This document shows, in pieces, positions 9,718 through 17,907 of a stretch of DNA of 64,000 bases; the stretch's first letter is position 1, and every line of letters begins with the position of its first letter. Source of the DNA: JADJDM01 sp044352985 (GTDB lineage Bacteria; Bacteroidota; Bacteroidia; B-17B0; Aurantibacillaceae); assembly GCA_044352985.1 (NCBI GenBank), contig JBILCU010000001.1:1-64000 (forward strand), read 5' to 3'. Under the pieces are notes generated by a model. That model had not been told where the DNA came from, did not search any database, and worked only from the letters and a program-made list of their open reading frames with translations. The translations under genes were made by a program, and so were the position numbers.

Positions 9718-10884
9718 ATGACTAATTTTAACATCACTTTAAAATCAAAAATCGGCATCATTGGCTCAGGAGCAATGGGAAGTGGAATTGCACAAGTAGC
9801 TGCTACTGCAGGCAATCAAGTTCTTATTTATGACAATAACGAAACAGCATTAACAAAAGCAGCAGCTAATTTAAAAACCGGTTTATTAAAATTAGTTGAA
9901 AAACAAAAAATAACATCAGAAAAAAGTGATGCCATATTAAGCAACATAAAATTTGTTTCAACATTAGAATCTTTTTCCGAATGCGATCTAATTATTGAAG
10001 CCATTGTAGAAAATCTCGATATCAAGAAAAAAGTTTTTACATCTTTAGAGGCTATTGTTTCTGAAAACTGCATTTTAGCAAGTAACACCTCTTCTTTATC
10101 AATTACCTCAATTGCTTCTGCTTGCAAATTGCCTGAACGTGTTATTGGCATTCACTTTTTTAACCCAGCAACATTAATGCCTTTGGTAGAAATTATTCCC
10201 GGCATTGCAACAGATGAAAAACTTGCTGATTTGTGCAAGGCATTAATTTTAGAATGGAAAAAAGTCCCGGTTATTTGCAAGGATACTCCAGGTTTTATTG
10301 TAAACCGAATTGCTCGACCATATTATGGAGAAGCGATGCGTATTGTCGAAGAAGGAATAGCAGACATTATTACTGTTGATTGGGCAATGAAAACAATAGG
10401 AGGTTTTAAGATGGGGCCTTTTGAATTAACTGATTTAATTGGGCATGACGTAAACTACGTAGTAACAGAAACTGTTTGGAAAGAATTTTATTTCGATCAA
10501 CGATTTAAACCAAGTTTGTTACAAAAACGATTGGTTGAAGCCGGATTTTTAGGAAAGAAAACTAATAGAGGTTTTTATAATTATAATGAAGGTGTTTCAC
10601 AACCTAAGCATGATGAAGATTTAGAAAAAGGGAAACTGATTTTTGATCGAATTATTTCCATGTTAATTAATGAAGCTTATGATGCACTATATTTAAAAGT
10701 AGCTTCTGCAGATGATATTGATTTGGCAATGACAAAAGGCGTAAATTATCCAAAAGGTTTAATCGCCTGGTCGGATGAAATAGGGCTGAAAAACATATAT
10801 ACTACTTTACAAAATCTATACGACACTTACCAAGAAGATCGATATCGACCAAATGTATTATTAAAAAAATTAGCGTTAACATAA
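9718..10884 (+). CDS. 3-hydroxyacyl-CoA dehydrogenase
   Basis: 388 residues. An N-terminal Rossmann fold with GSGAMGSGIAQVAA (about 16-29) binds NAD. The catalytic block GIHFFNPATLMPLVEI follows, then CKDTPGFIVNRIARPYYGEA opening the first 3HCDH C-terminal domain. A second, shorter 3HCDH-like domain (MLINEAYDALYLKVAS...) ends the protein. This two-C-domain layout is the PaaC/PaaH-like class of 3-hydroxyacyl-CoA dehydrogenases, longer than the roughly 280-residue Hbd type. Role: NAD-dependent oxidation of 3-hydroxyacyl-CoA in beta-oxidation or phenylacetate breakdown; the exact pathway cannot be told as no partner genes are adjacent. Likely co-transcribed with ispG (15-base gap). Confidence 0.9.
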   Translation: MTNFNITLKSKIGIIGSGAMGSGIAQVAATAGNQVLIYDNNETALTKAAANLKTGLLKLVEKQKITSEKSDAILSNIKFVSTLESFSECDLIIEAIVENLDIKKKVFTSLEAIVSENCILASNTSSLSITSIASACKLPERVIGIHFFNPATLMPLVEIIPGIATDEKLADLCKALILEWKKVPVICKDTPGFIVNRIARPYYGEAMRIVEEGIADIITVDWAMKTIGGFKMGPFELTDLIGHDVNYVVTETVWKEFYFDQRFKPSLLQKRLVEAGFLGKKTNRGFYNYNEGVSQPKHDEDLEKGKLIFDRIISMLINEAYDALYLKVASADDIDLAMTKGVNYPKGLIAWSDEIGLKNIYTTLQNLYDTYQEDRYRPNVLLKKLALT

Positions 10885-10970
10885 ATCAACACTAGTTAAT
10901 TAGAAGAGTTTATTATTTAATGATTTACAATTTTTTGGTTTAGTTGAAAGTCATTTACGATTTTGAGATT

Positions 10971-11275
10971 TTATTGTCATGCCGACAAAGGATGCATCTG
11001 TTTTTAGATCCTTCACTGCGTACAGGAATACAACATATATTTACAATTTGAGAATTTACGATTTTGAGATTTTATTGTCATGCCGACAAAGGATGCATCT
11101 GTTTTTAGATCCTTCACTGCGTTCAGGATGATAAATTTTTTTTATTGTCATGCTGACGAAGGAAGCATCTGTTTTTAGATTCTTCACTGCGTTCAGGATG
11201 ATAAAATTTTTTTATTGTCATGCTGACGAAGGAAGCATCTGTTTTTTAGATTCTTCACTGCGTTCAGAATGACAA
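10971..11275. repeat. Four tandem copies of a short imperfect-palindrome repeat
   Basis: Copies begin at 10971, 11071, 11141 and 11211, each about 60-65 bases. The shared core is TTATTGTCATGC(C/T)GAC, then (G/A)AAGGA(T/A)GCATCTG, TTTTTAGAT(C/T)CTTCACTGCG and T(T/A)CAGGA. Copies 1 and 2 also share about 20 upstream bases (ATTTACGATTTTGAGATTTT), giving a 100-base period; copies 2-4 are spaced 70 bases. The two halves of each copy are roughly complementary (TGTCATGCTGA... against ...TTCAGAATGACA), so each can fold as a hairpin. It fills the 460-base gap between the dehydrogenase and valS; the remaining 10885-10970 is plain AT-rich sequence and 11276-11344 is A/C-rich. Not coding in any frame I could find. 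Confidence 0.85.
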
Positions 11276-11344
11276 AAACTCTAACCAGAAACATCAAACC
11301 TCAAACAACCAAACAAGAGACCCGAAACAAGAAACAACGAAACA

Positions 11345-13984
11345 TCAAAGCGCAGCCAACTGCTCCATCAAAGTTTGAATTTTTGATTCAGCATCGGCTT
11401 TTTTCTTCTTCTCCAATTCTACCAATTCGGGTTTTGCGTTAGCAACAAATTTCTCGTTAGCCAACTTTGCTTGCACTGATTTTAAAAATCCCTGATTGTA
11501 TTCCAATTCTTTGGTCAGTCTTTCTTTTTCCGCTTCCGCATCAATGTTTCCTGCTAAAGGAACATAAAACTCAATTGTTCCGATTACAAAACTGTATGCT
11601 TTTTCCAGCTTATCTTTGGTATGCGTTAATTCGGAAAGATTAGCTAAACGTTTTACTGTTTCGGCAAACAATGATGGTTCATCTTGTAAGCGATAAAATA
11701 AAGCCAATTTCTCTTTTGGGGAAAGTTGTTTTTGCTGACGTATGTTTCTTGTTTGAGTAACAATTTCCTTGCATTGCTCAAAATCAGTAATCAACTTTTG
11801 ATTTGTTGTACTTGCTTTTGGCCACTCGGCTACAATAATACAATCGCGTTCGTTTCTTTCTTTCATCAAATGCCAAATCTCTTCGGTAATGAAAGGCATC
11901 CACGGATGCATTAACTTTAATAAGCTTTCAAGGAATGTAAGTGTAGCTTCATAGGTTGCAGAATCAATCGGCGAAGCTTTACCATCAATAAAATCAGGCT
12001 TAACTGCTTCTAAGTACCAGGCGCAGAAATCATCCCACACCAACTTGTATGTAGCCATCAAGGCTTCACTCATACGATATTTAGAATACAACTCATTGAT
12101 CTCATTTATTTGTTCCGATAATTTATTCTCAAACCACTGAATAGCAGCTTTACTATGTTGTGGTTGTTCAACTGATTCAACTGTCCAGCCTTTAACCAAA
12201 CGGAATGCGTTCCACACTTTATTGGCGAAGTTTCTGCCTTGTTCGCAGTAAGCTTCATCAAACATTAAATCATTCCCTGCAGGCGAACACAATAACATAC
12301 CTACACGAACGCCATCAGCTCCGTATTTATCAATTAAATCAAGTGGATCAGGACTATTGCCTAACGACTTACTCATTTTTCTTCCGAGTTTATCTCTTAC
12401 AATACCGGTAAGGTAAACATTCTCAAAAGGTTTTTTGTCGGTGTATTCGTATCCGGCAATGATCATTCGCGCAACCCAGAAGAAAAGAATTTCCGGTGCA
12501 GTAACTAAATCATTAGTTGGATAATAATATTTTAAATCAGCGTTGGCTTTTTCCCAACCGTGCTGAATAATTTTTGGATCAAAAACTGTGAGCGGCCACA
12601 ACCATGATGAAAACCAGGTATCCAATACATCATCATCTTGACGAATGTCTTCTGCTTTTACTGTTGAATTGTGCTTGCTAATAGTTGCTAGCGCCTCTTC
12701 TTTCGTTTTACAAACAGCAACATTTCCTTTGCCATCATACCAAGCCGGTATACGTTGTCCCCACCACAACTGACGGCTGATACACCAGTCGTGCACATTT
12801 TCCATCCAGTGTTTGTAGGTATTGATGAACTTTTCAGGAATGAGTTTTACGTTGTTATTTAAAACGTTTTCTAAAGCAGGTTTTGATACTTCGCTCATTT
12901 TTAAAAACCATTGCTCAGAAATGCGGGGCTCAATCACTGCTCCCGTACGTTCGCTGGTTCCTACTTTGTTTTTAATGTCTTCTGCTTTTACTAAATGACC
13001 TAATTCTTCAAGGTCTTTCACGATTTTTTTGCGAACAGTAAAGCGATCTTCACCTACATAAAATTTTGCTGCTTCGCTTAATTTTCCGTCTTGCGTTAAG
13101 GTATCAATTACCTCCAACTTATGCTTAATACCTAAATTATAATCGTTGATGTCATGCGCAGGCGTTACTTTTAAAGCGCCGGTACCGAATGCAGCATCTA
13201 CGTAATCATCAAAAATAATCGGCACTTCTCTGTTCACCATTGGAACAATGGCTTGTTTTCCTTTTAAGTGCGCATAGCGTTCATCGTTTGGATTAACGCA
13301 AATGGCAGTATCGCCTAAAATAGTTTCCGGACGAGTGGTTGCAATGGTAATCCATTCATTGGCGCTATCTTTTATTTTATAACGAACATAGTATAATTTT
13401 GAATTTACTTCTTTATAAATTACCTCTTCATCACTTACAGCTGTTAATCCTTGCGGATCCCAGTTAACCATTCGGATTCCACGATAAACATGACCTTTAC
13501 GATACAAATCAATAAAAACATCAATAACAGCCTCGCTTAATTCATCTTCCATAGTGAAACGTGTTCTGTCCCAATCACAACTTGCACCTAATTTTTTAAG
13601 CTGCTCTAAAATAATTCCGCCATATTTTTCTTTCCAGTCCCAAGCATGTTTTAAAAACTCTTCGCGCGTTAATTGTTTTTTATCTATTCCTTGTTCTTTA
13701 AGCAAAGCAACAACTTTAGCTTCGGTAGCAATACTTGCATGGTCGGTACCCGGAACCCAGCAGGCATTTTTACCCAACATTCTGGCACGACGAATCAATA
13801 CATCCTGAATGGTATTGTTAAGCATATGTCCCATATGCAAAACACCTGTAACATTTGGCGGAGGTATAACAATAGTGTAAGGTTCGCGTTCATCAGGAAC
13901 TGATTTAAAAAATTGCTGGTTTATCCAATGCTGATACCATTTGTTTTCGGCGGCTGAAGGGTTGTATGTTTTAGAAATTTCCAT
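11345..13984 (-). CDS. valS: Valine--tRNA ligase
   Basis: Class I aminoacyl-tRNA synthetase that charges tRNA-Val. With the ATG at 13984 the protein has 879 residues (MEISKTYNPSAAENKWY...). PPPNVTGVLHMGHM contains the HIGH-type motif (about 50-53) and GRKMSKSLGNSPDPLD the KMSKS motif (536-540). The large CP1 editing domain (TTRPETILGDTAI...) and the anticodon-binding domain are present, and the C-terminus is the ValRS coiled coil (AEKERLTKELEYNQ...). The frame also stays open to a TTG at 14005, but that codon lies inside a clear -7 promoter box (14003-14010), so it cannot be the translated start. Monocistronic, preceded on the left by the hairpin repeats. Confidence 0.96.
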   Translation of the reverse strand: MEISKTYNPSAAENKWYQHWINQQFFKSVPDEREPYTIVIPPPNVTGVLHMGHMLNNTIQDVLIRRARMLGKNACWVPGTDHASIATEAKVVALLKEQGIDKKQLTREEFLKHAWDWKEKYGGIILEQLKKLGASCDWDRTRFTMEDELSEAVIDVFIDLYRKGHVYRGIRMVNWDPQGLTAVSDEEVIYKEVNSKLYYVRYKIKDSANEWITIATTRPETILGDTAICVNPNDERYAHLKGKQAIVPMVNREVPIIFDDYVDAAFGTGALKVTPAHDINDYNLGIKHKLEVIDTLTQDGKLSEAAKFYVGEDRFTVRKKIVKDLEELGHLVKAEDIKNKVGTSERTGAVIEPRISEQWFLKMSEVSKPALENVLNNNVKLIPEKFINTYKHWMENVHDWCISRQLWWGQRIPAWYDGKGNVAVCKTKEEALATISKHNSTVKAEDIRQDDDVLDTWFSSWLWPLTVFDPKIIQHGWEKANADLKYYYPTNDLVTAPEILFFWVARMIIAGYEYTDKKPFENVYLTGIVRDKLGRKMSKSLGNSPDPLDLIDKYGADGVRVGMLLCSPAGNDLMFDEAYCEQGRNFANKVWNAFRLVKGWTVESVEQPQHSKAAIQWFENKLSEQINEINELYSKYRMSEALMATYKLVWDDFCAWYLEAVKPDFIDGKASPIDSATYEATLTFLESLLKLMHPWMPFITEEIWHLMKERNERDCIIVAEWPKASTTNQKLITDFEQCKEIVTQTRNIRQQKQLSPKEKLALFYRLQDEPSLFAETVKRLANLSELTHTKDKLEKAYSFVIGTIEFYVPLAGNIDAEAEKERLTKELEYNQGFLKSVQAKLANEKFVANAKPELVELEKKKKADAESKIQTLMEQLAAL

Positions 13985-14002
13985 ATCGTAATTTTGCGAG
14001 TG

Positions 14003-14010
14003 CAAAGATA
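14003..14010 (-). promoter_or_regulatory. -7 promoter box of valS
   Basis: Read on the minus strand the eight bases are TATCTTTG, an exact match to the Bacteroidota -7 consensus TAnnTTTG, 18 bases upstream of the valS ATG at 13984. No good -33 TTG was found at the usual spacing. The predicted leader is only about a dozen bases. Confidence 0.55.
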
Positions 14011-14212
14011 GTAAAAAGGAATGCTTTGCATATATTTCTAACTGTATTTAAACAAACTGAATTATTCAAAAAAAACAACTTTAACTACTTTTCAATTTTT
14101 AAATTATAAAAACAGTTAATCACTATAAAATTAAATTTATCCTAATAAAACAAAACACGTAGATCGTTTAAAAATTAACATATTTTCGTAATTAAACTTA
14201 AAAAAATAAACT

Positions 14213-14479
14213 ATGAAAAAGAACATTTTAAAGTATTTGGGAATTGCACTAGCTGTCCCTGTATTTTTAAGTTCCTGTATTATCGCGACCAGCCATCAAG
14301 TTACTGGCAATCCGGTAGGAACTAAAGAAGGTTATGCAAAAGCTAAGTATGGTATGGGAGATGATAATGATGCTGGAATTTCAGCGGCTGCAAAAAATGG
14401 TGGCATTAGTAAAATTGCTACAGTAGATGTTAAGATATATAGTGATGGTTCAGTTAAAACAATAGTAACAGGCGAATAA
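14213..14479 (+). CDS. TRL-like small lipoprotein, copy 1 of 3
   Basis: 88 residues. A lipoprotein signal peptide ends in the lipobox LSSC (Cys22). The mature part carries GNPVGTKEGYAKAKYG, then AGISAAAKNGGISKIATVDVK and a final IVTGE. The pattern (VG.K.G, aaAaknGGIkKvAtVD, ending TGE) fits the TRL-like lipoprotein family (Pfam TRL), whose function is unknown. It is the first of three tandem paralogues; copy 2 starts two bases after this stop, so they form one transcript. The 207 bases upstream are AT-rich and hold no TAnnTTTG box that I can support. Confidence 0.8.
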   Translation: MKKNILKYLGIALAVPVFLSSCIIATSHQVTGNPVGTKEGYAKAKYGMGDDNDAGISAAAKNGGISKIATVDVKIYSDGSVKTIVTGE

Positions 14480-14481
14480 TT

Positions 14482-14760
14482 ATGAAAAGCATATATAAAA
14501 TAGTAAGTGTTATTGCTGTAGCAGCATCACTTTCATCTTGCACTGTAACAAGCCCAGTAACAGCTTCAGCTGCACCGATAGGAAATAAAGTAGGAACTTC
14601 AAAAACAATGGTTATTGGTGTTTGGCAATTAAATAAAAATTACGGAGTAGCAGAAGCTGCACATAACGGAAAAATTAAAGGTGGAGTTGCAACCGTAGAT
14701 GTTAAGGTTACTAACTTTATTATTTTTCAAAAAAGAGAACTTATTGTTACAGGAGAATAA
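14482..14760 (+). CDS. TRL-like small lipoprotein, copy 2 of 3
   Basis: 92 residues. The signal peptide ends in LSSC (Cys20). The mature part contains APIGNKVGTSKTMVIG, YGVAEAAHNGKIKGGVATVD and the terminal LIVTGE. It aligns with copies 1 and 3 over its whole length but is diverged, being closest in the ATVDVK and VTGE segments. This copy reads HNGKIKGGVATVD where the others read KNGGIKKVATVD. Function unknown; outer-membrane or periplasmic location inferred from the lipobox. Separated from copy 3 by 17 bases. Confidence 0.8.
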   Translation: MKSIYKIVSVIAVAASLSSCTVTSPVTASAAPIGNKVGTSKTMVIGVWQLNKNYGVAEAAHNGKIKGGVATVDVKVTNFIIFQKRELIVTGE

Positions 14761-14777
14761 TCTAAAGAAAATTTATT

Positions 14778-15050
14778 ATGAAAAAACAAATTATTATAGT
14801 TAGCGCATTATTAGTTTCATTAATTACTACTTCTTGCTCAATGGTTAGTCCTGGTGTAGCAACTCAGGCTTCTTCTGTAAAAGTTGGGACAGCTGAGAAA
14901 AAAGTTTGGCTTGGTTTAGCTTTTAATGTTGATGTAAGTATTGCAACAGCTGCGAAAAATGGTGGCATTAAAAAAGTTGCAACTGTTGATTATGGCATCA
15001 GAAAAGGATTTTTAAATACAACTTACATTACCAAAGTAACGGGAGAATAA
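14778..15050 (+). CDS. TRL-like small lipoprotein, copy 3 of 3
   Basis: 90 residues. The signal peptide ends in TTSC (Cys20). The mature part has SSVKVGTAEKKVWLGLAF, VSIATAAKNGGIKKVATVDY and the terminal KVTGE. It is the last of the tandem set and is followed by a rho-independent terminator at 15079, which closes the operon. Same family and same uncertainty of function as its neighbours. Confidence 0.8.
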   Translation: MKKQIIIVSALLVSLITTSCSMVSPGVATQASSVKVGTAEKKVWLGLAFNVDVSIATAAKNGGIKKVATVDYGIRKGFLNTTYITKVTGE

Positions 15051-15078
15051 TCTTATTCTTCAATTTTTAACTAATTTA

Positions 15079-15105
15079 GGAGTCGAAAATCGGCTCCTTT
15101 TTTTT
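15079..15105 (+). terminator. Rho-independent terminator after the TRL-like operon
   Basis: Stem GGAGTCG/CGGCTCC (15079-15085 with 15091-15097, one G-T pair), loop AAAAT, followed by eight T (15098-15105). The next start codon is at 15109, only three bases beyond the T-run. Confidence 0.85.
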
Positions 15106-15108
15106 ATT

Positions 15109-15825
15109 ATGAAAAAACAATACGTACTCACGGTTATTATTTGGTTGAGTTTTTTACTTTACGTTAAAGCTCAGGATACAGTTTATGTAAATGGGAAACA
15201 AAAAATTTATAAAAATGGGATTTCAGCTGATGATTATCAGTCTCCATTGATTAAAGATGACTATTTATTGGAATTCTCTTATGGCTATCCATTTGTTCCA
15301 ATGCAAGAAGCTTCTTTTTTTGGTTTAGATATTTTTTCTGAAACTAGTAACAAACGAACTATTTCAAACACTAATCATCTTTGCTTTAGAGCAGATTATC
15401 AATTAAATAATTTTTATAGCGTTGGGCTAGAGTTAACTTATGCAAACCAACAACTAGAATATATTCGAAAATATTATTCTCCTATTAACCCAAATGCACC
15501 TTCAACTGATACTACGTATCAAGCAACAGTATCAAAACTCCGTTTGCTAACAAAAATCAATTATCATTTTAATATCAGTGAACGATTCGACGCTTTTGGC
15601 ACAGCTGGTTTCGGTTATAAGCAATTTAATTATTCTACAAGAGACACTTATCTTTCATCAAACGATGTAATAAATGAAATTTTGCCATTGGCCGTTCGGT
15701 TTTCTATTGGCGGAAGATTTTTCATAAATAAAGATGTTGCAGTACATGTGGAGGGGGGAATTGGTGGTCCGATGATGCAAATTGGGATCACTTATAAACT
15801 GCATTCAAGTTATTACGGGAAGTAA
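15109..15825 (+). CDS. Outer-membrane beta-barrel protein
   Basis: 238 residues with a signal peptide (MKKQYVLTVIIWLSFLLYVKAQ). The rest alternates hydrophobic and polar residues as in an eight-strand barrel: LLEFSYGYPFVP, LCFRADYQL, SVGLELTYA, KINYHFNISERFDAFGTAGFGYKQF, AVRFSIGGRFFI, and a final GGIGGPMMQIGITYKL strand. It resembles OmpA/PorT-like small barrels, with no OmpA peptidoglycan domain. Function unknown. The ATG at 15109 directly abuts the T-run of a terminator, so the gene must either be read by leakage through it or have a promoter overlapping the end of the lipoprotein operon. Confidence 0.8.
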   Translation: MKKQYVLTVIIWLSFLLYVKAQDTVYVNGKQKIYKNGISADDYQSPLIKDDYLLEFSYGYPFVPMQEASFFGLDIFSETSNKRTISNTNHLCFRADYQLNNFYSVGLELTYANQQLEYIRKYYSPINPNAPSTDTTYQATVSKLRLLTKINYHFNISERFDAFGTAGFGYKQFNYSTRDTYLSSNDVINEILPLAVRFSIGGRFFINKDVAVHVEGGIGGPMMQIGITYKLHSSYYGK

Positions 15826-16364
15826 GAATTTATTGATTTTTTATTAAAAGAGTTTAATTAGTCAAATCTCAATAGTCAATTTTTATTTTCTTCACACTTT
15901 TTTCATTACAAATGGGCATACAGGCAGTGCATGTATTAGTAAGATTGAGGGTGGTATCTGCAAAAAGTCTAGAAATTCCCAAGACAATCTCGCGCAGCAC
16001 GAGACCAATAATTTCATTTTAGAACGGCGGGTGAGCCATGACGCTGAGCGATGCAGAGAAGCGGTAAGCCAATTTTAGTGAGGCACGAGTAGGAATCGTG
16101 CAAGCTTAAAAATTGTGCGAGGAGCAAAGGATTCGTAGCATCTTTACTTTTTCATTCTACCTTCGCCTCAGCCTGGCTAAAATATACAGCGCACATTTGC
16201 CCTAGTTAAGCAAGAAAAAGAATGATCTGCAAGAAATATTTATAAAACCATAAATTTCGAGCATTTTGAAATACCCATAAAAACAATTAGTTTAATTGAA
16301 TTTATTGGCTTTCAGAATTTTTGAGTAACAACTAATAAGCCATTACAAATACACCAAAACTTAT
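15826..16364. other. Intergenic region with a GC-richer, hairpin-rich non-coding patch
   Basis: No gene is supported in these 539 bases. The flanks are AT-rich, but 15961-16200 has 109 G/C in 240 bases (45 percent), and 16021-16080 has 33 of 60, well above the surroundings. Two clean hairpins are visible: TCTCG/CGAGA around a seven-base loop (15988-16004) and GCACGA/TCGTGC around a seven-base loop (16083-16101). Neither strand carries a credible start or family motif; all frames are broken by stops. It could be a structured RNA, a dispersed repeat, or the remnant of a mobile element. I cannot tell which. Confidence 0.5.
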
Positions 16365-16586
16365 TTAATAAGTTGTTGGGTTAAATTTTCTTAGCACAAA
16401 TGTTATCATAAATCTATCAGCCCCAATCACTGTCTGCTGAAAGTTTTCTATATAGAACCCTAATTTAAAAAGATCTTCCAGCTCCTGATAATGAATAGCC
16501 TGCATCTCATTGCTTTTAATGTTTACATCTCTAAAAAGTGTAACTACTTCCTGAGGTTTTAATTTTTCAATTTCATACGGTTTCAT
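16365..16586 (-). CDS. Small hypothetical protein
   Basis: 73 residues, not recognised. It is charged and mostly helical-looking (MKPYEIEKLKPQEVVTLFRD...), with a second half that could form strands (FQQTVIGADRFMITFVLRKF), and no signal peptide or membrane segment. A -7 box (TATATTTG, minus strand) lies 24 bases upstream of the ATG at 16586, which supports it as a real gene. No operon partner: the desaturase lies 238 bases upstream on the same strand. Confidence 0.55.
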   Translation of the reverse strand: MKPYEIEKLKPQEVVTLFRDVNIKSNEMQAIHYQELEDLFKLGFYIENFQQTVIGADRFMITFVLRKFNPTTY

Positions 16587-16609
16587 TAAATAAACTATTT
16601 GTATTGAAG

Positions 16610-16617
16610 CAAATATA
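16610..16617 (-). promoter_or_regulatory. -7 promoter box for the small gene at 16365-16586
   Basis: Minus-strand TATATTTG matches TAnnTTTG exactly, 24 bases upstream of the ATG. No -33 element was found. Confidence 0.4.
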
Positions 16618-16824
16618 TAATAGCTAAGTTGCTTATATTATGATTGAATTCATTAATGAAATTGATTTAAAGTGAATTGCACGAAAATTGAAACTTGTTT
16701 TTCAATATCTAGTTTTAAAATAAATCGTTTATAAAAACAATCTGTAATAAAATTAAAAATTCTTTTAAATCAACTTAATGTATAAACTAACCCATTAATG
16801 AATTAATTTTTTATACCACCATTT

Positions 16825-17907
16825 TTAATTTTCACCTAACTCCTTTAATCTTTTAGCATGAGAGATGAATGCGGCTGAAAAAGTTGGTTTAAGATTATAA
16901 ACAAAACCAAATTCACGTGCTGTTTGTTCAACAATTGGGGCAATTTTTTTATAATGAACGTGGCAAATATTTGGAAAAAGATGGTGTTCTATTTGGAAGT
17001 TGAGACCTCCTGCATACCAATTAAGAAAATGGTTATTATGGGCAAAATCAGCAGTGGTATTTAATTCATGCACCAACCATTCATTAGGTATTACATTATT
17101 ACTATCAGGCATTGGTTGTTGAGCTCCCTCCACCACATGTGCCATTTGAAAAATAGTACTCATAATGATACCGGCAGTTAAATGCAAAATACAAAAACCT
17201 ACTATTACCTGCCACCAGGAATATGTAGTAAGCCAAATGGGTAAACCAAGGATTAAAATGAAATAAATAACTTTTACCATAATAAGTTTTATTGTTTCAA
17301 TATGAGGTTTAAATCCTTGTTGTTTTGTGATACCCAAACGATTAAAATTAATCAATTGAGCAATATCTGTAATTAATTTGGAAAGTGTCATTAATCCGTA
17401 AAATAAATAGGCGTAGATAAACTGAAAGCGATGAAATTTTTTGAGTGGTGCGTGCTCGCATAATCGCAACATAGCTTTGGTTTCAATATCCTGATCATAT
17501 CCGTAAATATTAGTAAAAGTATGATGTAAAATAGTGTGTTGAACTTTCCAATTAAAAGTATTACTGCCTAATAAAAACATGGTTGATGAAAACATATCAT
17601 TTACCCATTTTTTAGAGGAAAAAGCTCCATGAGATGCATCGTGCATAACGGACATACCAATACCCGCTTCACCTATGCCCATTAAAACAATAAGCAGAAC
17701 AGCTGCCCAATATGGAACCTGCATCATCAGCAATACAAAAAATGGAATTAAATAAATAAAAAGCATAATACATGCCTTAATATACATCGATGTATTGCCC
17801 TTAATAGAAATTCTATTTTCTTTAAAATAGGCATAAACATTTTTCCTTAATACTATTGCAAATTGTTTTTGTATTGGATCGTTGCTCCTGAATTTTAGTG
17901 TTTTCAT
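16825..17907 (-). CDS. Membrane fatty acid (acyl-CoA/lipid) desaturase, front-end type
   Basis: 360 residues, a di-iron membrane desaturase. The three histidine boxes are complete: HDASH (89-93), HTILHH (124-129) and QIEHH (305-309). Hydrophobic pairs of helices lie at about 45-88 and 185-245. A Gln as first residue of the third box is the hallmark of front-end (delta-5/delta-6-like) desaturases, but there is no N-terminal cytochrome b5 domain, so an external electron donor is needed. Role inferred: introduction of a double bond into membrane acyl chains, often linked to cold adaptation. No elongase or polyunsaturated fatty acid synthase gene is near. Divergent from lnt across 464 bases. Confidence 0.88.
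   Translation of the reverse strand: MKTLKFRSNDPIQKQFAIVLRKNVYAYFKENRISIKGNTSMYIKACIMLFIYLIPFFVLLMMQVPYWAAVLLIVLMGIGEAGIGMSVMHDASHGAFSSKKWVNDMFSSTMFLLGSNTFNWKVQHTILHHTFTNIYGYDQDIETKAMLRLCEHAPLKKFHRFQFIYAYLFYGLMTLSKLITDIAQLINFNRLGITKQQGFKPHIETIKLIMVKVIYFILILGLPIWLTTYSWWQVIVGFCILHLTAGIIMSTIFQMAHVVEGAQQPMPDSNNVIPNEWLVHELNTTADFAHNNHFLNWYAGGLNFQIEHHLFPNICHVHYKKIAPIVEQTAREFGFVYNLKPTFSAAFISHAKRLKELGEN

Noticed and set aside
10971..11275. CRISPR array or attachment sites
   Set aside because: The copies are imperfect palindromes with 5-40 bases between them, not direct repeats with uniform unique spacers; no cas or integrase gene is near.
15826..16364. tRNA, tmRNA, RNase P RNA or SRP RNA in the GC-rich patch
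   Set aside because: None of their hallmark sequences (TTCGA arm with CCA, GGGG...GAC tmRNA start, RNase P core) was found.
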